Source: an uncultured Clostridia bacterium (lineage in GTDB: Bacteria; Bacillota; Clostridia; Oscillospirales; Ruminococcaceae). Taken from it: a stretch of DNA of 12,604 bases. The DNA lies in NCBI GenBank assembly GCA_947631585.1, contig CANRLY010000041.1, positions 1 to 12,604 of the forward strand, given 5' to 3'. Below the pieces are notes generated by a model that was given only the letters and a program-made list of their open reading frames with translations, had not been told where the DNA came from and did no database searches. Of the stretch, positions 5,175-12,604 are shown one piece after another. Position numbers and translations under genes: made by a program. Every line of letters starts with the position of its first letter. Within the stretch, counting starts at the first letter, position 1.

Positions 5175-6995
5175 ATGTGCGGTATTGTAGGTTATGTAGG
5201 AAAAAAGGATTGTACAAATGTTCTGATAGACGCTTTGTCAAAACTGGAATACAGAGGCTATGATTCGGCAGGTATAGCAATTCTGGACAACGACAGCATA
5301 AAAGTTAAGAAAACCAAGGGCGAACTGAAAATACTGGAGGAAAAGCTCCGCAGCGACAGCACTTTTCACGGGCACTGCGGTATAGGTCACACCAGATGGG
5401 CGACCCACGGCGAACCCTCCGATATCAATTCTCACCCTCACGGCAACGCCCGACTTTCCATAGTTCATAATGGAATAATCGAGAATTACAAGGAACTGAA
5501 GTCTTTTCTTGAGAAAAAAGGCTATGTTTTCGAGAGCCAGACAGATACGGAAACAGTTGCCAAACTGCTTGATTTTTACTATAGCGGCGATCCTATGGAA
5601 GCTATCACAAGGGTGGTAAAGGAAATAGAAGGCTCCTACGCTCTGGGTATCATTTTCAAGGACTTTCCCGATACTGTCTTTGCGGTGCGGAAAGATTCCC
5701 CGATGATAGTCGGCGTCGGCGATGACGAGTATTTCATTGCTTCTGACGTGCCTGCGTTTTTGAAGTATACCAACCGTTATATCCTGATCGAGGAAAACGA
5801 GATCGTCAGAATAAACAGCAGCGGCGTTTCGGTAACTGATATCCACGGCATAGACGTGAACAAGCAGGTGAGCGTTGCCGACTGGGATATGGAATCGGCT
5901 GAAAAGGGCGGCTTTGAGCATTTTATGCTTAAAGAGATAAACGAACAGCCTACAGCGATAAAGACCACTATAACTCCCAGGATCAGCAACGGTATGCCAG
6001 ACCTCAGCGAATGTGGGATAACTCCCGAAAGACTGGCTGCATACAATAACATTTTTATAGTTGCCTGCGGAACTGCCATGCACGCAGGTATGTTGGGAAA
6101 ATACATTATCGAAAAGCTTGCAAGAGTGTCCGTGACGGTGGACGTTGCTTCTGAGTTCAGATACAGAGACCCGATCATCAGTGACAATGACCTGGTGATA
6201 CTGGTCTCTCAGTCGGGCGAGACGGCGGACACCAAAGAAGCTCTCAGAATAGCAAAGGAAATGGGCGCAGATACTCTTGGAATCGTCAACGTGAAAGGCT
6301 CTTTCATCGCAAGGGAAGCCGATATGGTGCTTTATACCCACGCCGGTCCGGAGATAGCGGTGGCGTCCACAAAGGCGTATATGGTGCAGATAGCGATGTT
6401 TTACCTGTTTGCGTTCGAGCTTGCCTATGCTAAGGGAACTATCAGCAAAGAGGAATGTGTAAGGCTCACTTCCGTGCTGGAGCAGGTCCCTGAAAAAGTT
6501 GGCGCTCTCCTTGAAACACAGAGCAGCTGTCAGTACATCGCCCATCAGCTCATGAACGCAGACAGTCTCCTTTATATCGGCAGGGGACTTGACTATGCTC
6601 TTTCTATGGAAGGTTCTCTTAAACTGAAAGAGGTTTCCTATATCCATTCGGAATCTTACGCTGCCGGTGAACTTAAACACGGCACTATCTCACTGGTAAC
6701 CGATGAAATGCCGGTCATCGCAGTTGCGACCCAGAGGAAACTTTACGAAAAGACGCTCAATAACGTTCTGGAAGTCAAGACCAGGGGAGCGAAAGTCATA
6801 TTCATTACCCACGAGAATATAAACGTCTCTGAGGAAGCCGCCGACTATGTCATAGGTATCCCGTCCATAGACGATATCCTGATGCCCATGCTGGCGATAG
6901 TACCTCTTCAGCTGATCGCTTATTATACCTCCGTGGCAAAGGGTATAAATCCCGATAAACCGAGAAATCTTGCAAAATCAGTAACTGTTGAATAG
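5175..6995 (+). CDS. glmS: Glutamine--fructose-6-phosphate aminotransferase (isomerizing)
   Basis: The enzyme converts fructose 6-phosphate and glutamine to glucosamine 6-phosphate and glutamate, the first step to UDP-GlcNAc and peptidoglycan. The start is set at 5175 because Cys2 must become the N-terminal nucleophile (MCGIVGYVG); GGAG lies ten bases upstream. The 606 residues match the family. The class II glutaminase domain (about 1-240) shows R74 (TRWATHG), H98-N99-G100 (HNGIIENY) and D124 (TDTE). Two SIS sugar-isomerase domains follow: the first includes ACGTAMHAG near 298 and SQSGET near 345, the second GELKHG near 500. The C-terminal NLAKSVTVE includes the conserved lysine K601. It is first in a two-gene unit with the HAD phosphatase. 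Confidence 0.97.
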   Translation: MCGIVGYVGKKDCTNVLIDALSKLEYRGYDSAGIAILDNDSIKVKKTKGELKILEEKLRSDSTFHGHCGIGHTRWATHGEPSDINSHPHGNARLSIVHNGIIENYKELKSFLEKKGYVFESQTDTETVAKLLDFYYSGDPMEAITRVVKEIEGSYALGIIFKDFPDTVFAVRKDSPMIVGVGDDEYFIASDVPAFLKYTNRYILIEENEIVRINSSGVSVTDIHGIDVNKQVSVADWDMESAEKGGFEHFMLKEINEQPTAIKTTITPRISNGMPDLSECGITPERLAAYNNIFIVACGTAMHAGMLGKYIIEKLARVSVTVDVASEFRYRDPIISDNDLVILVSQSGETADTKEALRIAKEMGADTLGIVNVKGSFIAREADMVLYTHAGPEIAVASTKAYMVQIAMFYLFAFELAYAKGTISKEECVRLTSVLEQVPEKVGALLETQSSCQYIAHQLMNADSLLYIGRGLDYALSMEGSLKLKEVSYIHSESYAAGELKHGTISLVTDEMPVIAVATQRKLYEKTLNNVLEVKTRGAKVIFITHENINVSEEAADYVIGIPSIDDILMPMLAIVPLQLIAYYTSVAKGINPDKPRNLAKSVTVE

Positions 6996-7004
6996 GGGAA
7001 TAAA

Positions 7005-7664
7005 ATGATAAACGATCTTGATACCTTTATTTTTGACTTCGACCTGACTCTTGCGGACTCCTCCGCAGCGATATTTATATGCTTCAGGCATACTCTGGGA
7101 GAATTTGGCTATAAGATCCCGTCAGACGAGGAGATCTATAATACTATCGGTCTTACGCTTGAGGACGGCTTTCAGCAGCTGTGCGGAGTCACCGATGAGC
7201 AGGTCAAACAGCAGATGAGAAAATGCTATGTCAAAAAGGCAGACGATGTAATGGCAGCACAGACTTACTTTTTTGACGGCGCAGTTGAAACGCTGGCAAA
7301 GCTCAGGAGCATGGGCTGTAAGACGGGGATAGTTTCAACAAAATATCGCTATAGGATCGTTGAAACTTTTGAAAAACAGCAAAAGCCCCTTGAAGTGGAT
7401 ATGATAATCGGCAGCGAGGACGTTTCCTGCTGGAAGCCAGCCCCCACAGGTCTCAATACTATTATAAGTAAGCTGGGTTCTCAAAAGGATAAGACCCTTT
7501 ATGTGGGAGACAGCTACATAGACGCCGAGACCGCAGTAAATGCAGGCGTGGCTTTCGCTGCCGTGACCACCGGCTCTACTTCCGCAGACGTTTTCAAAAA
7601 GTACGATACTTTTGTCGTTTGCTCTGGGATAAAGGAATTGTTCAGCAAATATATTTTCATCTAG
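7005..7664 (+). CDS. HAD-superfamily phosphatase, phosphoglycolate-phosphatase-like
   Basis: The 219-residue protein shows the four HAD motifs: D11-x-D13 (FDFDLTLAD) with the nucleophilic Asp, S111-T112 (IVSTKYR), K144 (CWKPAP) and D169...D173 (YVGDSYID). The helical region at about 18-85 is a type I cap, as in Gph/PGP and PpaX. The likely reaction is removal of phosphate from a small phosphoester in the cytoplasm; the substrate cannot be told from sequence. It starts nine bases after the glmS stop, with GGGGA six bases upstream, and is clearly co-transcribed with glmS. A link to amino-sugar phosphate turnover is possible but is guilt by association only. A weak A/T-rich hairpin (7675-7691) then a T run follows the gene. 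Confidence 0.88.
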   Translation: MINDLDTFIFDFDLTLADSSAAIFICFRHTLGEFGYKIPSDEEIYNTIGLTLEDGFQQLCGVTDEQVKQQMRKCYVKKADDVMAAQTYFFDGAVETLAKLRSMGCKTGIVSTKYRYRIVETFEKQQKPLEVDMIIGSEDVSCWKPAPTGLNTIISKLGSQKDKTLYVGDSYIDAETAVNAGVAFAAVTTGSTSADVFKKYDTFVVCSGIKELFSKYIFI

Positions 7665-7696
7665 TAAATTATGTATTAACAATTAGTTAATTTTGC

Positions 7697-7724
7697 TTGA
7701 TTTATTTAGCTCAGATGTTATAAT
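7697..7724 (+). promoter_or_regulatory. Promoter of the yicC-remA-gmk-rpoZ-priA-def operon
   Basis: TTGATT (7697-7702), a 16-base spacer and a perfect TATAAT (7719-7724). The predicted start near 7731 gives a leader of about 34 bases. It lies in the only sizeable gap between the glmS unit and this operon. Confidence 0.7.
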
Positions 7725-7764
7725 AAAAAGAAGTGTCAAAGATCAATAATTTAGGGGAGATATT

Positions 7765-8643
7765 ATGATAAGAAGTATGACCGGCTACGGAAGAGAACGT
7801 CGCCTTGTCGGTGCAAGAGAGATAACCGTTGAGATAAGAGCGGTCAATCACAGGTACTTTGAGTTCAATGCAAGAACGCCCAGGGCTTACGGCTATCTTG
7901 ATGAAAAGCTCAAAAACTTCCTGAGCGGCAAGGTAGGCAGAGGCAAGGTCGAAGTGTCGGTGTCTGTGGTCAATAACGAGGGGGCGGACCTGGGAATAGA
8001 ACTCAACCTGAAAACTGCCCAGGGATACCTTTCTGCGCTCAGGGCGGCTAACGAACAGCTGGGGCTTCCGGACGATGTGGCTCTTTCACATATAATGCGG
8101 CTGCCGGAAGTCTTTACAGTAAGAAAGACCACCGAGGACGAGGACGAGATCTGGGAAGCTGTAAAGCAGGTGACTGAAACGGCTCTTGAAAAATTTGTCT
8201 CTGTGAGAGAACTTGAGGGCGAAAAGCTCAAAGAGGACATTTCTTCAAGGCTTGACCGTATGGAAAGCTTGGTTTCGCAGATAGAAGAAAGATCGCCGCA
8301 GGTCACTGAACTATACAGGAACAGACTTTTTTCCAAGCTGAAAGAACTCCTTAACGACCGCAGCATAGATGAGAGCAGGATACTTACTGAGGCGGCTATC
8401 TTTGCGGATAAGACCGCTGTCGATGAAGAAACTGTCCGGCTGAAAAGCCATATTGCTCAGTTCAGAAAGCACATCGCATCTGATGAGCAGATAGGCAAGC
8501 AACTGGATTTTTTAGTCCAGGAAATGAACAGGGAAGCCAACACGACCGGTTCAAAATGTCAGGACCTTGCAATTACCCGAATGGTGGTAGACCTGAAATC
8601 TGAGATCGAAAAGATCAGAGAACAGATACAGAATATAGAATAG
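7765..8643 (+). CDS. yicC: YicC/YloC-family endoribonuclease
   Basis: The 292-residue length and both ends match the family. The N-terminus MIRSMTGYGR and the following IRAVNHRYFE mark the YicC N-terminal domain (about 1-155). The C-terminal domain (about 200-292) ends with the conserved EMNREANTTGSK and an acidic/basic helix. YicC of Escherichia coli has been reported as a ribonuclease acting on small RNA; the exact role in this organism is not shown. GGGGAGA lies five bases upstream of the ATG. It is the first gene of the operon, in the same place as yloC in Bacillus subtilis. Confidence 0.93.
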   Translation: MIRSMTGYGRERRLVGAREITVEIRAVNHRYFEFNARTPRAYGYLDEKLKNFLSGKVGRGKVEVSVSVVNNEGADLGIELNLKTAQGYLSALRAANEQLGLPDDVALSHIMRLPEVFTVRKTTEDEDEIWEAVKQVTETALEKFVSVRELEGEKLKEDISSRLDRMESLVSQIEERSPQVTELYRNRLFSKLKELLNDRSIDESRILTEAAIFADKTAVDEETVRLKSHIAQFRKHIASDEQIGKQLDFLVQEMNREANTTGSKCQDLAITRMVVDLKSEIEKIREQIQNIE

Positions 8644-8652
8644 GAGGAAGTT

Positions 8653-8910
8653 ATGCAGCTTATTAACATTGGTTTCGGGAATATGATATCTTCCTCAAAA
8701 CTGGTGGCGATTGTAAGCCCTGAATCCGCTCCGATAAAGCGTATGATACAGGAAGCCAAGGACAAGGGAACGCTTATAGACGCTACCTACGGCAGAAGGA
8801 CAAGAGCGGTCATTGTCATGGACAGCGACCATATTATTCTTTCCGCAAAACAGCCTGAGACCGTGGCAGGAAGAATAGACGATGACGAGGAGGCGGCAGA
8901 CGATGAGTGA
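8653..8910 (+). CDS. remA: RemA-family DNA-binding regulator (DUF370)
   Basis: The 85-residue protein carries the family signature INIGFGN (4-10), VSPESAPIKRMI (21-32), DATYGRRTRAV (43-53) and SAKQPETV (64-71). In Bacillus subtilis RemA activates biofilm matrix and osmolyte genes and binds DNA as a ring-shaped oligomer; arginines in the GRRTR segment are among its DNA contacts. The last ten residues are acidic and poorly conserved. GGAGGA lies just upstream of the ATG, nine bases after yicC. Its stop overlaps the gmk start. In species without the Bacillus matrix operons the targets are unknown. Confidence 0.93.
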   Translation: MQLINIGFGNMISSSKLVAIVSPESAPIKRMIQEAKDKGTLIDATYGRRTRAVIVMDSDHIILSAKQPETVAGRIDDDEEAADDE

Positions 8911-9514
8911 AAGAGGTATGCTCTATGTGATCTCAGCGCCGTCAGGCTGCGGAAAGGGAACTATCCTGAGTCAGGTGTTTAATCAGCCGGATAAGGTATT
9001 TTATTCTGTGTCTCTTACTACAAGAGCTCCCAGAGAAAATGAAGTTGACGGGGTGCATTACCATTTTGTCACAAAAGAACAGTTCGAGCAGATGAACGCC
9101 AATGGAGACGTGCTGGAATCTGCTGAGTATTGCGGAAACTTTTACGGAACGCCAAGAATACCTGTTGAGGAAAATCTGGCTGCCGGCAAAGACGTGGTGC
9201 TTGAGATTGAGACCAAAGGCGCTGACCAGGTAAGAGCTATGATGCCCGAAGCTGTGTTCATTTTTATTTTGCCGCCGTCTGTGGCTGAACTTCGCAGACG
9301 CCTGCTGAAACGCGGCACTGAAAATGCCACTCAGGTGGAGATGCGTGTGGCTCAGGCAGTGGAGGAGATCAAAAACGCCGGCAAGTACGATTATATACTT
9401 GTGAACGATGAACTGGAAAAAGCCGTTGACGACTTTAAAACGGTCATAAGGGCGGCAAGACTTGAAAAAAGAAAAAACATTGATTTGATAGACGAGGTGC
9501 TTAAAGATGCTTAG
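8903..9514 (+). CDS. gmk: Guanylate kinase
   Basis: It phosphorylates GMP to GDP with ATP. The start at 8903 gives 203 residues, normal for Gmk, and puts MSERGMLYVISAPSGCGKGT at the N-terminus; GAGGAGG lies nine bases upstream inside remA. An earlier ATG (8882) would add seven unrelated residues. The P-loop SAPSGCGKGT spans 11-20. The GMP-binding region includes SVSLTTRAPRENEVDG, then YHFV and the FYGTP motif. The start overlaps the remA stop by eight bases and the end overlaps rpoZ by eight bases, so translation is probably coupled. Confidence 0.96.
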   Translation: MSERGMLYVISAPSGCGKGTILSQVFNQPDKVFYSVSLTTRAPRENEVDGVHYHFVTKEQFEQMNANGDVLESAEYCGNFYGTPRIPVEENLAAGKDVVLEIETKGADQVRAMMPEAVFIFILPPSVAELRRRLLKRGTENATQVEMRVAQAVEEIKNAGKYDYILVNDELEKAVDDFKTVIRAARLEKRKNIDLIDEVLKDA

Positions 9515-9716
9515 ACCTTCTGTAAACCAGATACTTAAAAACAACGAGAGCTATTATTCGCTGGTGATCGCTATTGCCAAAAGAGCCAGAGAAATAACCG
9601 ACGAGGCTTTTGAAAACAAAGTCATACTTAACGATAAGCCTGTAAAAACTGCGGTGGCTCAGTTCGCCGCCAACGAGTACAGACTGGTAGAACCAAAAGG
9701 CGAGGATAACGAATAA
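9507..9716 (+). CDS. rpoZ: DNA-directed RNA polymerase omega subunit
   Basis: The 69-residue protein begins MLRPSVNQIL and has the family core SYYSLVIAIAKRAREI (15-30), which wraps the beta-prime C-terminus and aids RNA polymerase assembly. Its ATG lies inside the last codons of gmk (8-base overlap), and it ends 27 bases before priA. Length and position after gmk match other Firmicutes. Confidence 0.93.
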   Translation: MLRPSVNQILKNNESYYSLVIAIAKRAREITDEAFENKVILNDKPVKTAVAQFAANEYRLVEPKGEDNE

Positions 9717-9743
9717 TTTGTCTGCCGTGGACGGGGTGAGCGT

Positions 9744-12209
9744 ATGCTGGGTGTATTTCTTGTTGCAAAAGTTGCTATGAGCAACGCTTCATACAGTTAT
9801 GATACCGAGTACAGCTACTCTGTCCCAAATGAATTTAAAGATAAGATAGATTCAGGTACAAGGGTGCTTGTGCCGTTTGGCAGAGGAAACAGAAAGCGTA
9901 TCGGGTTTGTTACCAGAACATACCAGCGTGATACCCACGACCCTGCGCTGAAACCTGTCCTGCAAATTATCGACGATGAAAGCCTTGTGACCGATGAACT
10001 GATGAGGCTGATCTTCTGGCTCAAAGAAACCACTTACTGTACTTATTATGAAGCGTTCAAAACGGTGATACCCAGCGGTTTTGCTTACAATTATAAGCAG
10101 AGATACAGACTTGCTAATATGGAGATAAGCGAGTATCTTACCGATGAGGAACGCTCAGTTGTGACCTTTTTGAAAAACGCCGTCTCCGACCGTGAGGTGG
10201 ATACGTTTCTGGATTTCAGGGCTGACCCGTCAAAAAAAGCTGTGGTTGAAAGCCTTGTTGAAAAAGGCGTTGTCGAAGAAGTTGACGACCTGAAACGACG
10301 TGTGGGCGACGAGATGGTCAGAATGGTGTCGCTGAGTGAAGGCTACCTGAACGGCAGTATCGTTAAGAAACTAACTCAGAAGCAGAGACTGGTCGTTGAA
10401 CTGCTGGAGGAGTATGAAACCGCTTCGGTAAAAGAAATTTGCTATATGACAAACGTCACCGCTACGATCGTGAGAAATCTGGTCAAGTCGGGCGTTTTGT
10501 ATGAATACGAGTACGAAGTGCTGAGGGCTGCGGCTGATGACGCCGGCATGGAAAGGTCATCGCCTGACAGCATTGTGCTTAATCCTGCACAGTCAAACGC
10601 ACTGAACGGCATACTTTCTCTTGTGGACAAAGGCAAGCCGGCAGGGGCATTGCTGCTGGGAGTTACCGGCAGCGGCAAGACTTCGGTCTTTATAAAACTG
10701 ATAGATAAGGTTCTGCGCAGAGGAAGATCTGCGATAATGCTTGTGCCGGAAATAGCTATAACCCCTCAGATGGTGGGAAAATTTCTTTCCTACTTCGGGA
10801 ATACCGTTGCGGTGATACATTCAAACCTTTCTCTGGGACAGAGGATAGATGAGTTCAAACGTATCAAAAACGGCGATGCAAGAATAGTTATCGGCACAAG
10901 AAGCGCAGTGTTTGCTCCTTGTAAAGACCTGGGTATCATCATTATGGACGAGGAGGGCGAAAGCTCCTATAAGTCGGACTCATCACCCAGATATCACGCC
11001 AGAGACGCAGCTATACAAAGGTGCGGCTTCAATAACGCCCTGCTGGTGATGGCTTCCGCAACGCCGTCCATTGAAACTTACTACTACACCCAGACGGGGA
11101 GGTTCAGCCTGTTTGAACTGCCTGAAAGGTATTCGGGAACTGAACTTCCGGAAGTTAAGATAGTTGATATGATGGAGGAAGGCTCTAAGGGCAACGACGG
11201 GCTTTTCAGCCGGTATCTTATAGGAAGACTCAAAAAGAACCTCGACTGCGGCGAACAGTCTATATTGCTGCTAAACAGACGGGGATTTCATACTTTTGCG
11301 GTGTGCATGGACTGCAAAAGCGTTATCGAGTGTCCAAATTGCAGCATACCGCTTACTTACCACAGAAAAAACGACCGAATGATGTGCCATTACTGCGGCT
11401 ATACCAGAAAGTTGCCGGATAAATGCGATAAATGCGGTTCTGAAAAACTAAAGACCGGCGGCGTCGGGACTCAAAAGGCGGAAGATACTCTTGCCGAACT
11501 GTTTCCGCAGGCAAGGATACTCAGAATGGACGCAGATACTACCGGCTCGAAGTTTTCATATGAAAAGAATTTCAAGGATTTTGCCGATGGTAAATATGAC
11601 ATTATGCTTGGTACTCAGATGATAGCCAAGGGTCTGGATTTCCCGAACGTTACGCTGGTTGGCGTTATCTCCCTTGATAAGATACTTTTTATGGGGGACT
11701 ATAAAAGTTATGAAAGGACTTTTTCGCTGGTGACGCAGGTGGTCGGCAGAAGCGGCAGAGCGGAAAAATCAGGTATCGCCTGTATACAGACTTTCGTTCC
11801 CGAACATTATGTGCTGCAGCTTGCCTCACAGCAGGATTTCAAAGCGTTTTACAACGAGGAGATACAGATAAGAAAAGAGCTTATCTATCCGCCGTTTTGC
11901 GATATATGCGTGGTGGGATTCAGCTCGGCAATGGATCAGGACGTTTCAGAAGCGGCAGGACTGTTCCTTGAAATGCTTGGGGATTATATCAAGTCAAACA
12001 AACCGCAAATGCCTTTGAGGGTGCTTGGACCGGCAAAATGTGCCGTAGAAAAGATAAATAATAAGTACAGATACAGGATAATTCTAAAATGCAAGAATAA
12101 CAGCGTTTTCAGGAAAATGATGTCAGAACTGCTCCTGAACGCATCAAAACACAGAAAGTTTTCAAATGTTCACATTTATGCGGATATGAACGGAGAGATA
12201 GGTATATAG
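9744..12209 (+). CDS. priA: Primosomal protein N' (replication restart helicase PriA)
   Basis: PriA binds stalled forks and reloads the replicative helicase. The 821 residues include an N-terminal 3'-end/DNA-binding region (about 1-115), a winged helix (about 215-260), and the SF2 motor. Motor motifs are GVTGSGKT (306-313), DEEG (402-405), ASATPS, LLLNRRGF, GTQMIAKGLDFPN and QVVGRSGR. All eight zinc cysteines are present: C521, C524, C530, C533, C548, C551, C561 and C564. The Walker B box reads DEEG where the family normally has DEEH. The ATG at 9744 has only a modest GGGGTGA site; M12 is a possible later start, but the usual strand-1 residues (LVAKVAM) favour 9744. The gene follows rpoZ directly; no coaBC lies between them. 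Confidence 0.96.
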   Translation: MLGVFLVAKVAMSNASYSYDTEYSYSVPNEFKDKIDSGTRVLVPFGRGNRKRIGFVTRTYQRDTHDPALKPVLQIIDDESLVTDELMRLIFWLKETTYCTYYEAFKTVIPSGFAYNYKQRYRLANMEISEYLTDEERSVVTFLKNAVSDREVDTFLDFRADPSKKAVVESLVEKGVVEEVDDLKRRVGDEMVRMVSLSEGYLNGSIVKKLTQKQRLVVELLEEYETASVKEICYMTNVTATIVRNLVKSGVLYEYEYEVLRAAADDAGMERSSPDSIVLNPAQSNALNGILSLVDKGKPAGALLLGVTGSGKTSVFIKLIDKVLRRGRSAIMLVPEIAITPQMVGKFLSYFGNTVAVIHSNLSLGQRIDEFKRIKNGDARIVIGTRSAVFAPCKDLGIIIMDEEGESSYKSDSSPRYHARDAAIQRCGFNNALLVMASATPSIETYYYTQTGRFSLFELPERYSGTELPEVKIVDMMEEGSKGNDGLFSRYLIGRLKKNLDCGEQSILLLNRRGFHTFAVCMDCKSVIECPNCSIPLTYHRKNDRMMCHYCGYTRKLPDKCDKCGSEKLKTGGVGTQKAEDTLAELFPQARILRMDADTTGSKFSYEKNFKDFADGKYDIMLGTQMIAKGLDFPNVTLVGVISLDKILFMGDYKSYERTFSLVTQVVGRSGRAEKSGIACIQTFVPEHYVLQLASQQDFKAFYNEEIQIRKELIYPPFCDICVVGFSSAMDQDVSEAAGLFLEMLGDYIKSNKPQMPLRVLGPAKCAVEKINNKYRYRIILKCKNNSVFRKMMSELLLNASKHRKFSNVHIYADMNGEIGI

Positions 12210-12224
12210 AAAGGATTGGTTTAA

Positions 12225-12604
12225 TTGGCACTCAGGAAAATTCTCAGGATAGGCGATGAACAGCTTACTAAGAAATGCAGACCTGTTGATAATTTTGACA
12301 CCAGACTTCATAATATGCTTGACGATATGAAAGATACTCTTCATGACGCCAACGGCGCAGGACTTGCCGCACCGCAGGTGGGTATCCTGAGAAGATTTTG
12401 CGTTATAGAAGTGGACGACAAATATGTTGAGCTTATAAATCCGGTCATACTCAAAACTTCCGGCAAGCAGCGTGAGGTGGAAGGCTGCCTTTCCTGCCCT
12501 AACGACTGGGGATATGTTACCAGACCGATGAAAGTTAAGTTCCGTGCCCAGGACAGGTACGGAGAGTTTTACGAGATGGAAGCCGAGGGGCTTTTCGCAA
12601 GGGC
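12225..12604 (+). CDS. def: Peptide deformylase, 5' part; runs off the right edge
   Basis: The enzyme removes the formyl group from N-terminal formylmethionine of new proteins, using a metal ion. The first 126 codons are seen. Motif I GAGLAAPQ spans 44-51 and motif II EGCLSCP spans 86-92, with metal ligand C88. Motif III (HExxH) lies beyond the edge. The start is TTG at 12225: the conserved ALRKILRIGD follows it at once, AAAGGA lies nine bases upstream, and an upstream TTG in the same frame runs into a stop. It follows the priA stop by 15 bases, as in the Firmicutes priA-def-fmt order. Confidence 0.94.
   Translation, partial: MALRKILRIGDEQLTKKCRPVDNFDTRLHNMLDDMKDTLHDANGAGLAAPQVGILRRFCVIEVDDKYVELINPVILKTSGKQREVEGCLSCPNDWGYVTRPMKVKFRAQDRYGEFYEMEAEGLFAR

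Noticed and set aside
5035..5175. glmS ribozyme/riboswitch
   Set aside because: The gap is shorter than the ribozyme plus promoter, and a clear promoter occupies 5100-5128.
5238..6680. 480-codon minus-strand frame opposite glmS
   Set aside because: It is a shadow of the glmS coding strand; glmS has all catalytic motifs, a promoter and a ribosome binding site.

Overview
The window looks like chromosomal DNA of a Gram-positive member of the Clostridia, most likely a Ruminococcus-like Oscillospirales species. The evidence is moderate G+C, strong GGAGG-type ribosome binding sites, a RemA (DUF370) protein, and the YicC-RemA-Gmk-RpoZ-PriA-Def gene order typical of Firmicutes. The genus is an inference; no rRNA or other taxonomic marker is present.

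Bases 1-2644 hold the 3' part of a large superfamily 1 (UvrD/Rep-like) helicase gene that is open at the left edge, possibly the C-terminal half of a RecQ-UvrD fusion. Facing it on the minus strand (2871-3281) is a small zinc cytidine-deaminase-fold enzyme. It resembles blasticidin-S deaminase more than housekeeping Cdd, and it has its own promoter and terminator.

Bases about 3370-4386 carry no credible protein gene. On the minus strand a promoter (4356-4384) is followed by three tandem 116-117 bp repeats and then an intact tRNA-Leu(UAG) with encoded CCA (3866-3949). Each repeat contains a 5' half of a leucine tRNA, from the acceptor strand to the anticodon loop, with an extra hairpin in the D loop. 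Two of these halves carry a CAG anticodon and one carries UAG. Beyond the tRNA lies a 450-bp zone packed with inverted repeats. It includes two diverged copies of one terminator hairpin (with compensatory changes), an 81-nt long hairpin, a perfect 10-bp palindrome and a tRNA-like T-arm. This is the least explained part of the window.

Bases 4387-4986 (minus) encode a 199-residue HD-domain hydrolase, divergent from glmS (5175-6995, plus). glmS has its own sigma-A-like promoter with an overlapping palindrome and no room for a glmS ribozyme. A HAD phosphatase (7005-7664) follows glmS in the same operon.

Bases 7697-12604 form a housekeeping operon with a good promoter: yicC, remA, gmk, rpoZ, priA and the 5' part of def (TTG start, cut by the right edge). 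The genes overlap or are closely spaced. They link RNA turnover, a DNA-binding matrix regulator, GMP phosphorylation, the RNA polymerase omega subunit, replication restart and N-terminal deformylation. coaBC, which sits between rpoZ and priA in Bacillus subtilis, is absent. PriA carries DEEG where the family normally has DEEH.
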